A stretch of 64,000 bases of DNA from PFJX01 sp040757575 (GCA_040757575.1 JBFLXA010000003.1:62001-126000); one strand, 5' to 3'. Positions 1 through 8,214 are shown, counted from the stretch's first letter. A program made the numbers and translations. The notes: generated by a model from the letters alone, not told the origin.

Positions 1-1
1 G

Positions 2-319
2 GCTCTTTCCCTGGTGGTCATCGACCGGCTGCCGTTCCAGCCCCCGGACGACCCGGTGCTGGCCGCCCGGGTGGATGCCCTGAAACGGGCGGGCAAGAAC
101 CCCTTCTTCGATTACCAGCTGCCCCATGCGGTCATCAGCCTGAAGCAGGGGGCCGGCCGGCTCATCCGTCGGGAAACGGACCGGGGCGTGCTGATGATCT
201 GCGACCCCCGGCTGGTGGACAAACCCTATGGCCGGCGTATCTGGCAGGCCCTGCCCCCCATGCGCCGCAGCCGCAAGCTGGAGGATGCGGTGGGGTTCTT
301 CAGCCCGGAGCAGTCTTGA
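2..319 (+). CDS. C-terminal fragment of a DinG/YoaA-type ATP-dependent DNA helicase (partial, runs off left edge)
   Basis: The reading frame is open to the left edge, so only the last ~106 codons are present. The fragment carries the superfamily-2 motif VI block QGAGRLIRRETDRG, followed by LMICDPRL and a GRRIW segment, which is the usual C-terminal end of DinG/YoaA-type 5'-3' iron-sulfur helicases. These enzymes unwind R-loops, D-loops and forked DNA during repair. The Walker motifs and the Fe-S cysteines would lie outside the window, so dinG and yoaA cannot be told apart here. The next gene starts 1 nt after the stop, suggesting one transcript. Confidence 0.8.
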   Translation, partial: ALSLVVIDRLPFQPPDDPVLAARVDALKRAGKNPFFDYQLPHAVISLKQGAGRLIRRETDRGVLMICDPRLVDKPYGRRIWQALPPMRRSRKLEDAVGFFSPEQS

Positions 320-320
320 G

Positions 321-713
321 ATGAAAGGCCGGGTTCTGCTCCTGGGTCTGGCCCTGGCATCCGCATGCTCGCCTGCCCGGTCCGCATCGGGGGTCATGCT
401 GGTCTTGCAGCAATCCCCCGTGGCCGGCTTCCAGCATCATGCCGGTCCGGCCCTGTTCCCCTTGATGCAGGTCGGTGATGTGCTGACACTGGAACGGGAG
501 CCGGACAACCCCTACGACCCCCGGGCGGTAAGGGTCCTGTGGCGGGGCAGCCAGATCGGCTACGCCCCCCGGGCCGATAACGCCGATCTGGCGAGATTCA
601 TGGACAAGGGCACTCCGGTGGAAGGCCGCATCCTCCACTTGCAATCCTCCCGGGACCCCTGGAAGCGGGTGCTGATGGAGATCGTCATCGTGGAAGAGAC
701 GACAAAGCCCTGA
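321..713 (+). CDS. Exported HIRAN-domain protein
   Basis: A 130-residue protein with an N-terminal hydrophobic signal (residues 4-16, then ACSPARSAS). It could be a lipoprotein signal with Cys17 in LASAC, or an ordinary signal peptide cleaved near residue 23. The rest matches the HIRAN fold: VAGFQHHAG, LEREPDNPYDPRAVRV, IGYAPRADNADLARFMDKG. HIRAN domains elsewhere bind DNA 3' ends in nucleases and helicases such as HLTF, so an exported stand-alone copy is unusual and its ligand is unknown. The ATG at 321 was chosen because it gives a clean signal peptide and follows the helicase stop by 1 nt; a longer upstream extension would overlap the helicase. Confidence 0.8.
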   Translation: MKGRVLLLGLALASACSPARSASGVMLVLQQSPVAGFQHHAGPALFPLMQVGDVLTLEREPDNPYDPRAVRVLWRGSQIGYAPRADNADLARFMDKGTPVEGRILHLQSSRDPWKRVLMEIVIVEETTKP

Positions 714-778
714 GCCCCCTCCGGTAGAATTCCCGCCCAGCACATCCCATTCCCCATCCCCCATCCCCCAAACACCCC

Positions 779-1447
779 ATGCGCCTGATCGCCTTCGACA
801 CTGCCACCGAATGGTGTACCGCCGCCCTCTGGCAGGACGGCCGGGTCACTTATCGGGAAGTGCATGCCGGCCAGCGCCATTCGGACCTGCTGGTGCCCAT
901 GATCCAGGACCTGCTGGCGGAGGCCGGATTGGGGTTGCGGGATCTGGATGGCCTGGCCTACGGCATGGGGCCCGGGTCTTTTACCGGGCTGCGCATTGCC
1001 TGCGGGGTGGCCCAGGGCCTGGCCCTGGGGGCCGACCTGCCGGTGCTTGGGGTGTCCACCCTGGAAACCCTGGCGGCGGAGGCCCTCGCCGCCCAGGGCG
1101 CGGAGCAGGTCATGGCCTGCCTGGATGCCCGCATGCAGGAAGTCTATGTGGGCCTTTACCGGTTTGAAGGCGGGGCATGGCTGTGCGCATCCGGCCCCCG
1201 GGTCTGCCCGCCGGAGCAGACACCCCGGCCGGAGGGGGGGCTTTGGACAGGCATCGGTTCCGGGTTTGCCGCCTATCCGGCCCTGGCGGACCGGGTGGGG
1301 CGGTGCTTGCCGGCGGGCATCCCCCATGCCCGCTCCCTGGTGGCCCTGGCCGCACCCCGGTTTTCCCGGGGGGAAGGGGTGCCGGCGGAGCAGGCCGAAC
1401 CCCTGTACATCCGGGACAAGGTGGCCCTGAAGATCTGCGAGCGCTAA
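779..1447 (+). CDS. tsaB: TsaB, tRNA threonylcarbamoyladenosine (t6A37) biosynthesis protein
   Basis: 222 residues. It belongs to the ASKHA-fold TsaB family, the scaffold partner of TsaD in the cytoplasmic TsaBDE complex that transfers the threonylcarbamoyl group to A37 of ANN-decoding tRNAs. The N-terminal LIAFDTATEWCTAAL and the family signature GMGPGSFTGLRI (around residues 62-73) are clear, and the length is normal. It is followed 27 nt later by rimI, the common tsaB-rimI pairing of gamma- and betaproteobacteria. Confidence 0.95.
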   Translation: MRLIAFDTATEWCTAALWQDGRVTYREVHAGQRHSDLLVPMIQDLLAEAGLGLRDLDGLAYGMGPGSFTGLRIACGVAQGLALGADLPVLGVSTLETLAAEALAAQGAEQVMACLDARMQEVYVGLYRFEGGAWLCASGPRVCPPEQTPRPEGGLWTGIGSGFAAYPALADRVGRCLPAGIPHARSLVALAAPRFSRGEGVPAEQAEPLYIRDKVALKICER

Positions 1448-1474
1448 TTTGGCCGGAATGATCCTGAAGACTCC

Positions 1475-1939
1475 ATGAACGCCATTCTCAAGCCCCTGGA
1501 AATCGATTTCCGCCCCATGCAGGAGGCCGATCTGGAAGCCGTGGTGCGCATCGAGCGTGCCGCCTATCCCTATCCCTGGACCCAGGGGAATTTCCGCGAC
1601 TGCCTGGACGCGGGCTATTCCTGCTGGGTGGGCGAGATCGAGGGCCAGTTGGCGGGCTACTGGCTGATGATGCGGGTGCTGGACGAAAGCCATCTGCTGA
1701 ATTGCTGCATCGCCCCCCGCTGGCAGCGGCGGGGCTTCGGCAAGCAGCTCATGGCCCATGTGTTCCAGGTGGCCCGGGGCCATGGCAGCCAGGTGCTGTT
1801 CCTGGAAGTCCGGGTATCCAATGGGCCGGCCCGGCGCCTGTATGAACGCATGGGCTTCGAAACTCTGGCTCAGCGGCGGGCTTACTACCCCACCGACACT
1901 GGGCGGGAAGACGCCCTGATCATGAAGCTGGCGCTATGA
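1475..1939 (+). CDS. rimI: RimI, ribosomal protein S18-alanine N-acetyltransferase
   Basis: 154 residues, single GNAT domain. The acetyl-CoA pyrophosphate-binding loop is visible as RWQRRGFGKQL near residue 83, and the C-terminal VSNGPARRLYERMGFE is typical of RimI. The enzyme acetylates the N-terminal alanine of ribosomal protein S18. Its stop overlaps the start of the following uracil-DNA glycosylase gene by 4 nt (ATGA at 1936), implying translational coupling in a tsaB-rimI-udg operon. Confidence 0.93.
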   Translation: MNAILKPLEIDFRPMQEADLEAVVRIERAAYPYPWTQGNFRDCLDAGYSCWVGEIEGQLAGYWLMMRVLDESHLLNCCIAPRWQRRGFGKQLMAHVFQVARGHGSQVLFLEVRVSNGPARRLYERMGFETLAQRRAYYPTDTGREDALIMKLAL

Positions 1940-2688
1940 GCCTGGATCGGACTGAGCGGCTGCGGGAACTGGGCCTGCTACCGGCCTGGCGCCTGCGCGC
2001 GCCGGGTCCTGGCGCCCAGGCAACTGAAGCGCCCGACGACGAGGCTGACGGGGCCGTGCCCGAGGCGATTGACCGTCCGCTTGCCCAGGTTGCGGTGCCC
2101 CGGAGCGCTGCAAGTTCTCCCTGCGGGCTGGACTGGCCGCAACTGGAGGCCGCCATCCGCGCCTGTACCTGCTGCGACCTGCACCAGAGTAGGACCCAGG
2201 GGGTGCCCGGGGTGGGCGACCGCAACGCGGACTGGTTGATCGTGGGGGAGGCGCCCGGAGCGGAGGAAGACCGCCAGGGGGAGCCTTTCGTGGGCCAGGC
2301 GGGCAAACTGCTGGATGCCATGCTGGCGGCCATCGGCCAGCGCCGGGGCCGCAATGTCTATATCGCCAACGTGCTCAAGTCCCGGCCCCCGGGCAACCGG
2401 GACCCCCGGCCTGAGGAAGTAGCCGCCTGCCTGCCCTATCTGGAACGGCAGATCGACCTCATCCAGCCGAAGATCATCATCGCCCTGGGACGCTTTGCCG
2501 CCCAGAGCCTGCTGCTCACCGATACCTCCATCACCCGGCTGCGGGGCAAGGTGCATGAATACCGGGGCGTGCCCCTGGTGGTGACCTACCACCCGGCCTA
2601 TCTGCTGCGTAATCCTGCCGACAAGGCCAAGGTATGGGAAGACCTGGTGCTGGCGAGGAGTACGTTGGCAGGGGTGGTTTCAGGGTAG
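1936..2688 (+). CDS. Family 4-type uracil-DNA glycosylase, with one Fe-S ligand cysteine replaced by serine
   Basis: 250 residues. A poorly conserved N-terminal linker (residues 1-65) precedes a UDG superfamily domain: GEAPGAEED near residue 104, FVGQAGKLLD, NVLKSRPPGNRD, and TYHPAYLLRNP with His219. It should excise uracil from DNA. Family 4 enzymes bind a 4Fe-4S cluster with four cysteines. Here the first pair is present as CTCC (residues 77-80, with an extra Cys inside) and the fourth as Cys165. The residue aligned with the third ligand is Ser149 (codon TCC at 2380). The 16-residue spacing from 149 to 165 fits the usual ligand spacing, so the substitution is not an alignment shift. Translationally coupled to rimI. 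Confidence 0.9.
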   Translation: MSLDRTERLRELGLLPAWRLRAPGPGAQATEAPDDEADGAVPEAIDRPLAQVAVPRSAASSPCGLDWPQLEAAIRACTCCDLHQSRTQGVPGVGDRNADWLIVGEAPGAEEDRQGEPFVGQAGKLLDAMLAAIGQRRGRNVYIANVLKSRPPGNRDPRPEEVAACLPYLERQIDLIQPKIIIALGRFAAQSLLLTDTSITRLRGKVHEYRGVPLVVTYHPAYLLRNPADKAKVWEDLVLARSTLAGVVSG

Positions 2689-2976
2689 AGCGGTAGTTCA
2701 ACGGTAGTTGACTGGAGTTCGGCCAAAACGGACTGTCCCTGGTAGGGCCGTCTGGGGCCGCAGTGCTCCGGTTACCTGCCTCTCAGACGGGAACCGGTGC
2801 CAACGACCGCTTACTCTACCCGGCGAGTTCACCCTTTCGCCTCATTCCAGACGGCCAGAATAACTGCTCAGAAGGGCGACTTTGGCAGTCAAGAGCGGTC
2901 ATTGAGCGAATTTTTCCTGTCGGTTACGCTACCAAAACAAGAATAAGTGGCATGGCACAGCTAAAAGGAAAGCTAT
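2689..2976. other. Intergenic stretch without a recognisable gene
   Basis: About 290 nt of clearly lower GC than the flanks, with stop codons in all frames. It starts with a short imperfect direct repeat (CGGTAGTT twice, 11 nt apart, from about 2692). No terminator, tRNA or transposon end was recognised. It may be decayed sequence that arrived with the following low-GC phosphoesterase gene, and it presumably contains that gene's promoter. Confidence 0.5.
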
Positions 2977-3585
2977 TTGAAGATTGGACTCATTGGGGAC
3001 GTTCACGGTGAGGATCACTTTCTCGCCCTGGCTATAGAAGCACTGGCGGAGATGAAACCGGAGGTCATTCTTTGCGTAGGTGACATTGCCGATGGCTCCG
3101 GCTCGATCGATCAGTGCGTGCAACTGCTCCACGAGAATAACGTCCATTGCGTCATGGGCAACCATGACCGCTGGATGCTGGAAGGGACCATGCGCAACGC
3201 GGCCGACGCCACCCTAAAGGAAAGCATCTCACCAACCTCCTTGACGTATCTGGCATCCCGGCCGGCCACGATGGAGATCCCCACTCCACACGGATTGCTG
3301 CTGCTATGCCATGGCTTGGGGCCAAACGATATGCGCAAACTGAACGAGGACGATTTCGACTTCCCGTTCACGTTGCAGAACACGGTGGAACTGCAGGATA
3401 TCCTCCGCCAGCAGAAATACAGCTTTGTAGTGTCGGGCCATTCTCACCGGCACTGGCACCGGAGCTACAAAGGGGTCACCTTCATCAATGCCGGCACGCT
3501 GAAGAAGGAACACAACCCGGTATTTTCCTTGTTAAACACCGAAACCGACGAAATGCTTTGGTTTGGGATTAATCCGTCTGAATGA
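2977..3585 (+). CDS. Calcineurin-like metallophosphoesterase (YfcE/MJ0936 type)
   Basis: 202 residues with the full set of dinuclear metallophosphatase motifs: GDVHGEDH (residues 7-14), VGDIAD, MGNHDRW and SGHSHRHWH. These motifs bind two divalent metals for phosphomonoester or phosphodiester hydrolysis, but the substrate is not predictable. The start is TTG, chosen because a Shine-Dalgarno-like AAAGGAAAG lies just upstream (2964-2972) and the product begins directly at the first strand (KIGLIGDVHG). Base composition is lower in GC than all neighbours, suggesting lateral acquisition. Confidence 0.82.
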   Translation: MKIGLIGDVHGEDHFLALAIEALAEMKPEVILCVGDIADGSGSIDQCVQLLHENNVHCVMGNHDRWMLEGTMRNAADATLKESISPTSLTYLASRPATMEIPTPHGLLLLCHGLGPNDMRKLNEDDFDFPFTLQNTVELQDILRQQKYSFVVSGHSHRHWHRSYKGVTFINAGTLKKEHNPVFSLLNTETDEMLWFGINPSE

Positions 3586-3680
3586 ATGACATAAAGGCGG
3601 CGCATGAACATCAAGGGTCGGTAATGGCCGAGTTGCCGTCATACACAGCTACCCCCCTTCCAAGCTGCACAGAAACACCA

Positions 3681-3704
3681 AAGGCCGGCAAAGCCGACCT
3701 TTTG
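3681..3704 (+). terminator. Rho-independent terminator after the metallophosphoesterase gene
   Basis: Inverted repeat AAGGCCGGC / GCCGACCTT (one C-A mismatch) around an AAA loop, followed by TTT. It lies between the convergent phosphoesterase (+) and DUF302-like (-) genes. Confidence 0.6.
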
Positions 3705-3721
3705 CTATCGCCATATCCCCT

Positions 3722-4486
3722 TTACAAATCGCCGTTGGCGGCCGCCTGCATCATGTCGTCCATACGCCGGTTTAAGTCGATGGCGCCCTTGAGCAGTTCC
3801 GGGGAGATGCCCAGCTTGGATTCGAAACCCTTCACCCAGTCCAGGCTCCAGTCCAGCATCAGCACCCAGATTTCCTTGTTGGCGTCTTCCATCACCACGA
3901 TGCGGCAGGGCAGGAAAACCACGAATTCCGGGCTGATCTTCAGCAATTCCCGGCCGACTTCGATGTCGCAGAAGGAGTAGACCTCGATGCGGGGGGCGTC
4001 CTTGTCGTCCAGCACCGCCTTGAAGTCCATCCACATGAGGTTTTCGCCGACTTTCTTCACGTTGTTGACGTTGGCCCTCAGGAACAGGGAATCCCGGACT
4101 TCTTCAAAACTCAGCCCTGGCTTGGCCTTGTATTTGCGGGCGAAGTAGTTCATGGAATCCGCCATCTGCATGTTCATGAGCTGGGTCATCATGGGCAGGG
4201 CCATCTGCATCATCTGGGTCTTTTCCTGCTGGGTGACTGCCCGGCGCATGGTGTAGGGTTTGGCGGGGGCCGCCGGGGCCGACTGGGGTTGCAGGAGGTT
4301 CAAGGGGTTGAAGGGAAAGACGGGGGGTGGGGTGTATTGCAGATAGGGGTTGGCGTTGTTGGCGGCGGTGACCAGGGCCGGTGGGGTGCTGGGCACATAG
4401 GTGGAGGAGGCTGGCGGCGTGGCCTGCTGGGCGTGGAGGGTCAGGCTAAAGGACAGCAAGGCCAGTATTGTCAGGATGCGTTGCAT
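3722..4486 (-). CDS. Exported DUF302-like protein of unknown function
   Basis: 254 residues. There is a signal peptide (residues 1-20, ending LHAQQ), a Pro/Ala/Asn-rich stretch to about residue 75, a Met/Gln-rich helix (MMQMALPMMTQLMNMQMAD), and a C-terminal domain with the pattern VYSFCDIEVGREL, FVVFLPCRIVVMEDANK, EIWVLMLDW. This resembles DUF302 proteins, where an LPCR-V-x-E pattern is conserved. The methionine-rich region could bind soft metals, but that is inference. The gene lies 66 nt beyond the end of acnA on the same strand, and a strong SD (GGAGACCACC) precedes the ATG. Confidence 0.6.
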   Translation of the reverse strand: MQRILTILALLSFSLTLHAQQATPPASSTYVPSTPPALVTAANNANPYLQYTPPPVFPFNPLNLLQPQSAPAAPAKPYTMRRAVTQQEKTQMMQMALPMMTQLMNMQMADSMNYFARKYKAKPGLSFEEVRDSLFLRANVNNVKKVGENLMWMDFKAVLDDKDAPRIEVYSFCDIEVGRELLKISPEFVVFLPCRIVVMEDANKEIWVLMLDWSLDWVKGFESKLGISPELLKGAIDLNRRMDDMMQAAANGDL

Positions 4487-4552
4487 GGTGGTCTCCTCGT
4501 TTATGACTGCATGAAATGAATCAGGGAGCCGCAGCCCCCTGATCCGATTCGT

Positions 4553-7210
4553 TTACGCCAGCAGCTGGCGCAGCACGTAGGGCAGGATGCCCCCGGCCTC
4601 GAAGTACTCGATTTCGATGGGGGTATCCAGGCGCAGCTTCACCGGGACATTCTGGCTGTTGCCGTCCGCCCGGTGGATGACCAGGGTCAAATCCTGCTGC
4701 GGGGTGATGCCGTTTTCCAGGCCTACCAGGTCAAAGCTTTCGTCGCCTTTCAGGCCCAGGCTGGCGGCGTCCATGCCGTCCTTGAACTGGATGGGCAGCA
4801 CGCCCATGCCCGCCAGGTTGGATCGGTGGATACGCTCGAAGCTCTTGGCGATCACCGCCTTCACCCCCAGCAACTGGGTGCCCTTGGCGGCCCAGTCCCT
4901 GGATGAGCCGGTGCCATATTCCTCGCCGGCGAACACCATCAGGGGCGTGCCCTCGGCCTGATAGGCCATGGCCGCGTCGTAGATGGAGGTCTGCTGGCCC
5001 TTGTGCAGGGTCACGCCGCCTTCGCTGCCGGGGATCATCAGGTTCTTGATGCGCACGTTGGCGAAGGTGCCCCGCATCATCACTTCATGGTTGCCCCGGC
5101 GTGCGCCGTAGCTGTTGAAGTCTTTCTGGGCCACGCCGTGGTCCACCAGGTACTTGCCGGCCGGGGCGGCGGGCTTGATGCCGCCGGCTGGGGAGATGTG
5201 GTCCGTGGTGACCGAGTCGCCGAAAATGGCCAGGGCCCGGGCGCCGCGAATCACTGCGTTGGGTTTGCTCGCCAGCTTGAAGAAGGGGGGCTCTTGTATA
5301 TAGGTGGAAGCCTCGTCCCAAGCATAGACCTGGCCGGCGGGGGCGGGTACCGCGTCCCACAGGGGGTTGTCGGCGCCCACGTTCTTGTAGGCGTCGTACA
5401 CGCCGGCAGCGGCGGCGTAGGGCAGGGCGGCGGCCACTTCCGCGTTGGAGGGCCACAGGTCGCGCAAATACACCGGGCCATTGGCACCCTGGCCGATGGG
5501 CTCGCTGGCCACGTCGATGTCCACCCGGCCCGCCAGGGCCAGGGCCACCACCAGGGGGGGGGACATGAGGAAGTTGGCCTTCACGTTCTGATGCACCCGG
5601 GCCTCGAAGTTGCGGTTGCCGGACAGCACAGAGCAGGCCACCAGATCCTTGTCCAGGATCTCTTTTTCGATGGCTTCGGGCAGGGGGCCGGAGTTGCCAA
5701 TGCAGGTGGTGCAGCCGTAGCCCACCACGTTGAAGCCCAGTTGCTCCAGGTAGGTCAGCAGGCCAGCCCCCTTCAGGTACTCGGTCACGGCCCGGGAACC
5801 GGGGCCCAGGGAGGTTTTTACGTGGGCCGGGGTCTTCAGGCCCAGTTCAACCGCCTTCTTGGCCACCAGGCCGGCGGCCAGCATGACGCCGGGGTTGGAG
5901 GTGTTGGTGCAGGAGGTGATGGCCGCAATAACCACGTCGCCATGGGTAAGACCCTCTCCCCCAGCCCCTCTCCCGCTTGCGGGCGAGGGGAGTGTCTTGC
6001 CATAGCCACCCTGGTCCTTGGGCAGTTCCAGCAGGGTCTCGAAGCTTTCCTTCAGGGCATAGAGGTTGATGCGGTCCTGGGGGCGCTTGGGGCCGGCCAC
6101 GGAGGGTTTCACCGTGGACAGGTCCAGTTGCAGCACCTGGCTGTAGTCGCACTGGCCGGCGGCGGGAATGCCGAACAGGCCCTGGGCCTGGTAGTAGGCC
6201 CGCATGGCATCCACCTGGGCGGTGCTGCGGCCGGTGGCCAGGTAGTACTGGCAGGTGGCTTCGTCCACGGGGAAGAAGCCCATGGTGGCGCCATATTCCG
6301 GGGCCATGTTGGCGATGGTGGCCCGGTCGGTGACGGGCAGGGCGGCCGCACCCGCGCCGAAGAATTCAACGAACTTGCCCACCACCTTGGCCCGGCGCAG
6401 CATTTCGGTGATGGTCAGCACGATGTCGGTGGCGGTGATGCCGGGTTGAATCTCACCGGTGAGTTCCACGCCCACCACGTCCGGGGTCAGGAAGTACACG
6501 GGCTGGCCCAGCATGCCGGCTTCCGCTTCGATGCCGCCAACGCCCCAGGCCACGCAGCCCAGGCCGTTGATCATGGTGGTGTGGCTGTCGGTGCCCACCA
6601 GGGTGTCCGGGTAATACACCCCGTCCTTTTCCATCACGCCCCGGGCCAGGTATTCCATGTTCACCTGGTGGACGATGCCCACGCCGGGGGGCACCACCTT
6701 GAAGGTGTCGAAGGCCTGCATGCCCCACTTCATGAACTGGTAGCGCTCCCTGTTGCGCTGGAATTCGATTTCCATGTTCTGGGTCAGGGCGTCAGCCTTG
6801 CCGAACACATCCACCTGCACGGAGTGGTCCACCACCAGTTCCACCGGGGCCAGGGGTTCCACCTTCTTCGGGTCCTTGCCCTCCCGGGCGGCGGCGGAAC
6901 GCATGGCGGCCAGGTCTGCCAGCAGGGGGACGCCCGTGAAGTCCTGCAACAAAATGCGGGCCACCACGAAGGGGATCTCTTCGGTACGGGCGGCATTGGG
7001 CTGCCAGCCCGCCAGTTCCCGCACGTGCTGCTCGGTGATTTTCTTGCCGTCGCAATTGCGCAGAACGGATTCCAGCACCACGCGGATGGATACGGGCAGG
7101 CGGGAAATCTGTCCAAGACCGGCTTTTTCCAGGTGGGACAGGGAATAGTAGCTGCCGGCGTTGCCGTTTCCGGCGTCGAAGGTCTGGCGGGAGTCGAAGG
7201 GGCTGTGCAT
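4553..7210 (-). CDS. acnA: Aconitate hydratase AcnA
   Basis: 885 residues from the chosen ATG; a longer in-frame start adds 28 residues unlike the family. It interconverts citrate and isocitrate in the TCA cycle. The 4Fe-4S cluster cysteines are present: Cys434 in SCTNTSNP, and Cys500 and Cys503 in GYGCTTCIG. So are the swivel-domain YGTGSSRDWAAKG and the N-terminal QDFTGVPLLADLAAMR. Residues about 405-421 (LPSPASGRGAGGEG) are not family sequence. They are encoded by a palindromic repeat inserted in frame just before the conserved VVIAAITSCTN, in a surface loop that varies between AcnA proteins, so activity is probably retained. Divergent from the PhnD-like gene. Confidence 0.95.
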   Translation of the reverse strand: MHSPFDSRQTFDAGNGNAGSYYSLSHLEKAGLGQISRLPVSIRVVLESVLRNCDGKKITEQHVRELAGWQPNAARTEEIPFVVARILLQDFTGVPLLADLAAMRSAAAREGKDPKKVEPLAPVELVVDHSVQVDVFGKADALTQNMEIEFQRNRERYQFMKWGMQAFDTFKVVPPGVGIVHQVNMEYLARGVMEKDGVYYPDTLVGTDSHTTMINGLGCVAWGVGGIEAEAGMLGQPVYFLTPDVVGVELTGEIQPGITATDIVLTITEMLRRAKVVGKFVEFFGAGAAALPVTDRATIANMAPEYGATMGFFPVDEATCQYYLATGRSTAQVDAMRAYYQAQGLFGIPAAGQCDYSQVLQLDLSTVKPSVAGPKRPQDRINLYALKESFETLLELPKDQGGYGKTLPSPASGRGAGGEGLTHGDVVIAAITSCTNTSNPGVMLAAGLVAKKAVELGLKTPAHVKTSLGPGSRAVTEYLKGAGLLTYLEQLGFNVVGYGCTTCIGNSGPLPEAIEKEILDKDLVACSVLSGNRNFEARVHQNVKANFLMSPPLVVALALAGRVDIDVASEPIGQGANGPVYLRDLWPSNAEVAAALPYAAAAGVYDAYKNVGADNPLWDAVPAPAGQVYAWDEASTYIQEPPFFKLASKPNAVIRGARALAIFGDSVTTDHISPAGGIKPAAPAGKYLVDHGVAQKDFNSYGARRGNHEVMMRGTFANVRIKNLMIPGSEGGVTLHKGQQTSIYDAAMAYQAEGTPLMVFAGEEYGTGSSRDWAAKGTQLLGVKAVIAKSFERIHRSNLAGMGVLPIQFKDGMDAASLGLKGDESFDLVGLENGITPQQDLTLVIHRADGNSQNVPVKLRLDTPIEIEYFEAGGILPYVLRQLLA
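5951..5996. repeat. REP-like palindromic element inserted in frame within acnA
   Basis: CCCCTCTCCCGC (5965-5976) and GCGGGCGAGGGG (5979-5990) form 12-nt arms with one mismatch around a TT loop, flanked by CCCTCTCCCCC-type sequence. This CCCCTCTCCC...GAGAGGGG element type is widespread between genes in beta- and gammaproteobacteria. A related copy lies at 16082-16113, between rnr and rlmB. Here it keeps the acnA frame open. Confidence 0.7.
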
Positions 7211-7324
7211 GGCGATGGGCTGGTTTGGGAAAAAGAAGGAAATTTTAACCAAACCTGGCCTTCCTGCCCGATTACCTTGGCTGATCCGGTCCACTCAATC
7301 CAGCAAATTCAAGAAAATCTATGC

Positions 7325-7354
7325 AAGTCCGTATATATCGAAAGATATAGACTT
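7325..7354 (+). promoter_or_regulatory. Hairpin with GAAA tetraloop in the leader of the PhnD-like gene
   Basis: TATATC-GAAA-GATATA (7334-7349) is a perfect 6-bp stem closed by a GNRA-type loop. It extends, past a 4-nt bulge (CGTA), to AAGTC (7325-7329) paired with GACTT (7350-7354). It lies 39 nt before the ATG at 7393, in an AT-rich gap between divergent acnA and the PhnD-like gene. It could be an RNA element or a DNA operator; I recognise no known riboswitch. A shorter TCCT-GAA-AGGA hairpin overlaps the SD at 7376-7386. Confidence 0.4.
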
Positions 7355-7392
7355 CGGTATGTGCCGGTATTTTTGTCCTGAAAGGATCGCCC

Positions 7393-8214
7393 ATGTACAC
7401 CCTGTTACGCGTGATGCTGGTGTGGGCGTTGTCCGTTGTGCCTGCCCTTGCCCAGCAACCTTTGCGCCTAGGCATCATGCCGTTCAACAGCACCCTGGCC
7501 CTGCTGAAGACCCACCAGCCCCTGCGCCAGCACCTGGAAGCCAGTCTGGGAAAACCGGTGGAGATCTTTACGGGAGCAGACTACGTCACCTTTCATCGGG
7601 ATTCCCTGGCTGGCGTATTCGACCTGCTGATCACCGGCCCTCATTTCGGGGTAATGAGCATGGACCAGGGCTATGAACCCTTGTTTCATTACAAGGCCAG
7701 CCTGAGGCCCATTTTTGTGGTCCCCGCCGGGGCGGGCCTGGATGATGTGGCCAAATTGAAGGGCAAGCGCATAGGCTTGTCCAACCGGCTGTCCGTGTCC
7801 TCCATCGTCGGTCTGAAATGGCTTGCTGACCAGGGGCTTCAGGCGGGCCGGGACTTTGAAGTCCTGGAACGCGCCACCCACGGTGCCGCCATTGCTGCCG
7901 TGGCGGTGGGTGACCTGGACGCGGCCCTGACCACCTATACCCCCCTGAAGCAGGTGCCTGCCGACGTGCGGGCCAAGGTGGCGGAACTGCCCACCAGCGT
8001 CCAGGTGCCCCATCTCATGACCCTGGCCCACAGTCGTCTGGGCCAGGCCCAGATGGAACGGATACGTACCGCCCTGGCGGCTTTTCCGGCCACCCCGGAA
8101 GGACAGGCATTCTTCAAGAGCACGGGCTACCAGGGCTATGACGCCATCGGCGAAGCGGATCTGAAGGTGCTTCAGCCCTATGTCCCCATCGTCAAACAGA
8201 TGATGGGGTTCTGA
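7393..8214 (+). CDS. PhnD-like periplasmic substrate-binding protein
   Basis: 273 residues with a signal peptide cleaved after VPALA (residue ~20). The mature part is a type-2 periplasmic binding protein of the phosphate/phosphonate (PhnD) group: LRLGIMPFNSTLALLKTH, FDLLITGPHFGVM, LKGKRIGLSN and VAVGDLDAALTTY. SD AAAGGA precedes the ATG by 6 nt. No permease or ATPase gene accompanies it. Instead it is followed after 9 nt by a membrane GGDEF-EAL protein with a periplasmic sensor region, so it more likely serves as a ligand-sensing partner for c-di-GMP signalling than in uptake. Ligand unknown. Confidence 0.85.
   Translation: MYTLLRVMLVWALSVVPALAQQPLRLGIMPFNSTLALLKTHQPLRQHLEASLGKPVEIFTGADYVTFHRDSLAGVFDLLITGPHFGVMSMDQGYEPLFHYKASLRPIFVVPAGAGLDDVAKLKGKRIGLSNRLSVSSIVGLKWLADQGLQAGRDFEVLERATHGAAIAAVAVGDLDAALTTYTPLKQVPADVRAKVAELPTSVQVPHLMTLAHSRLGQAQMERIRTALAAFPATPEGQAFFKSTGYQGYDAIGEADLKVLQPYVPIVKQMMGF

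Noticed and set aside
5003..7381. Long plus-strand open frame (792 codons) opposite acnA
   Set aside because: Gly/His/Gln-rich low-complexity product with no family resemblance; it is antisense to a clear aconitase, as expected in GC-rich coding DNA.
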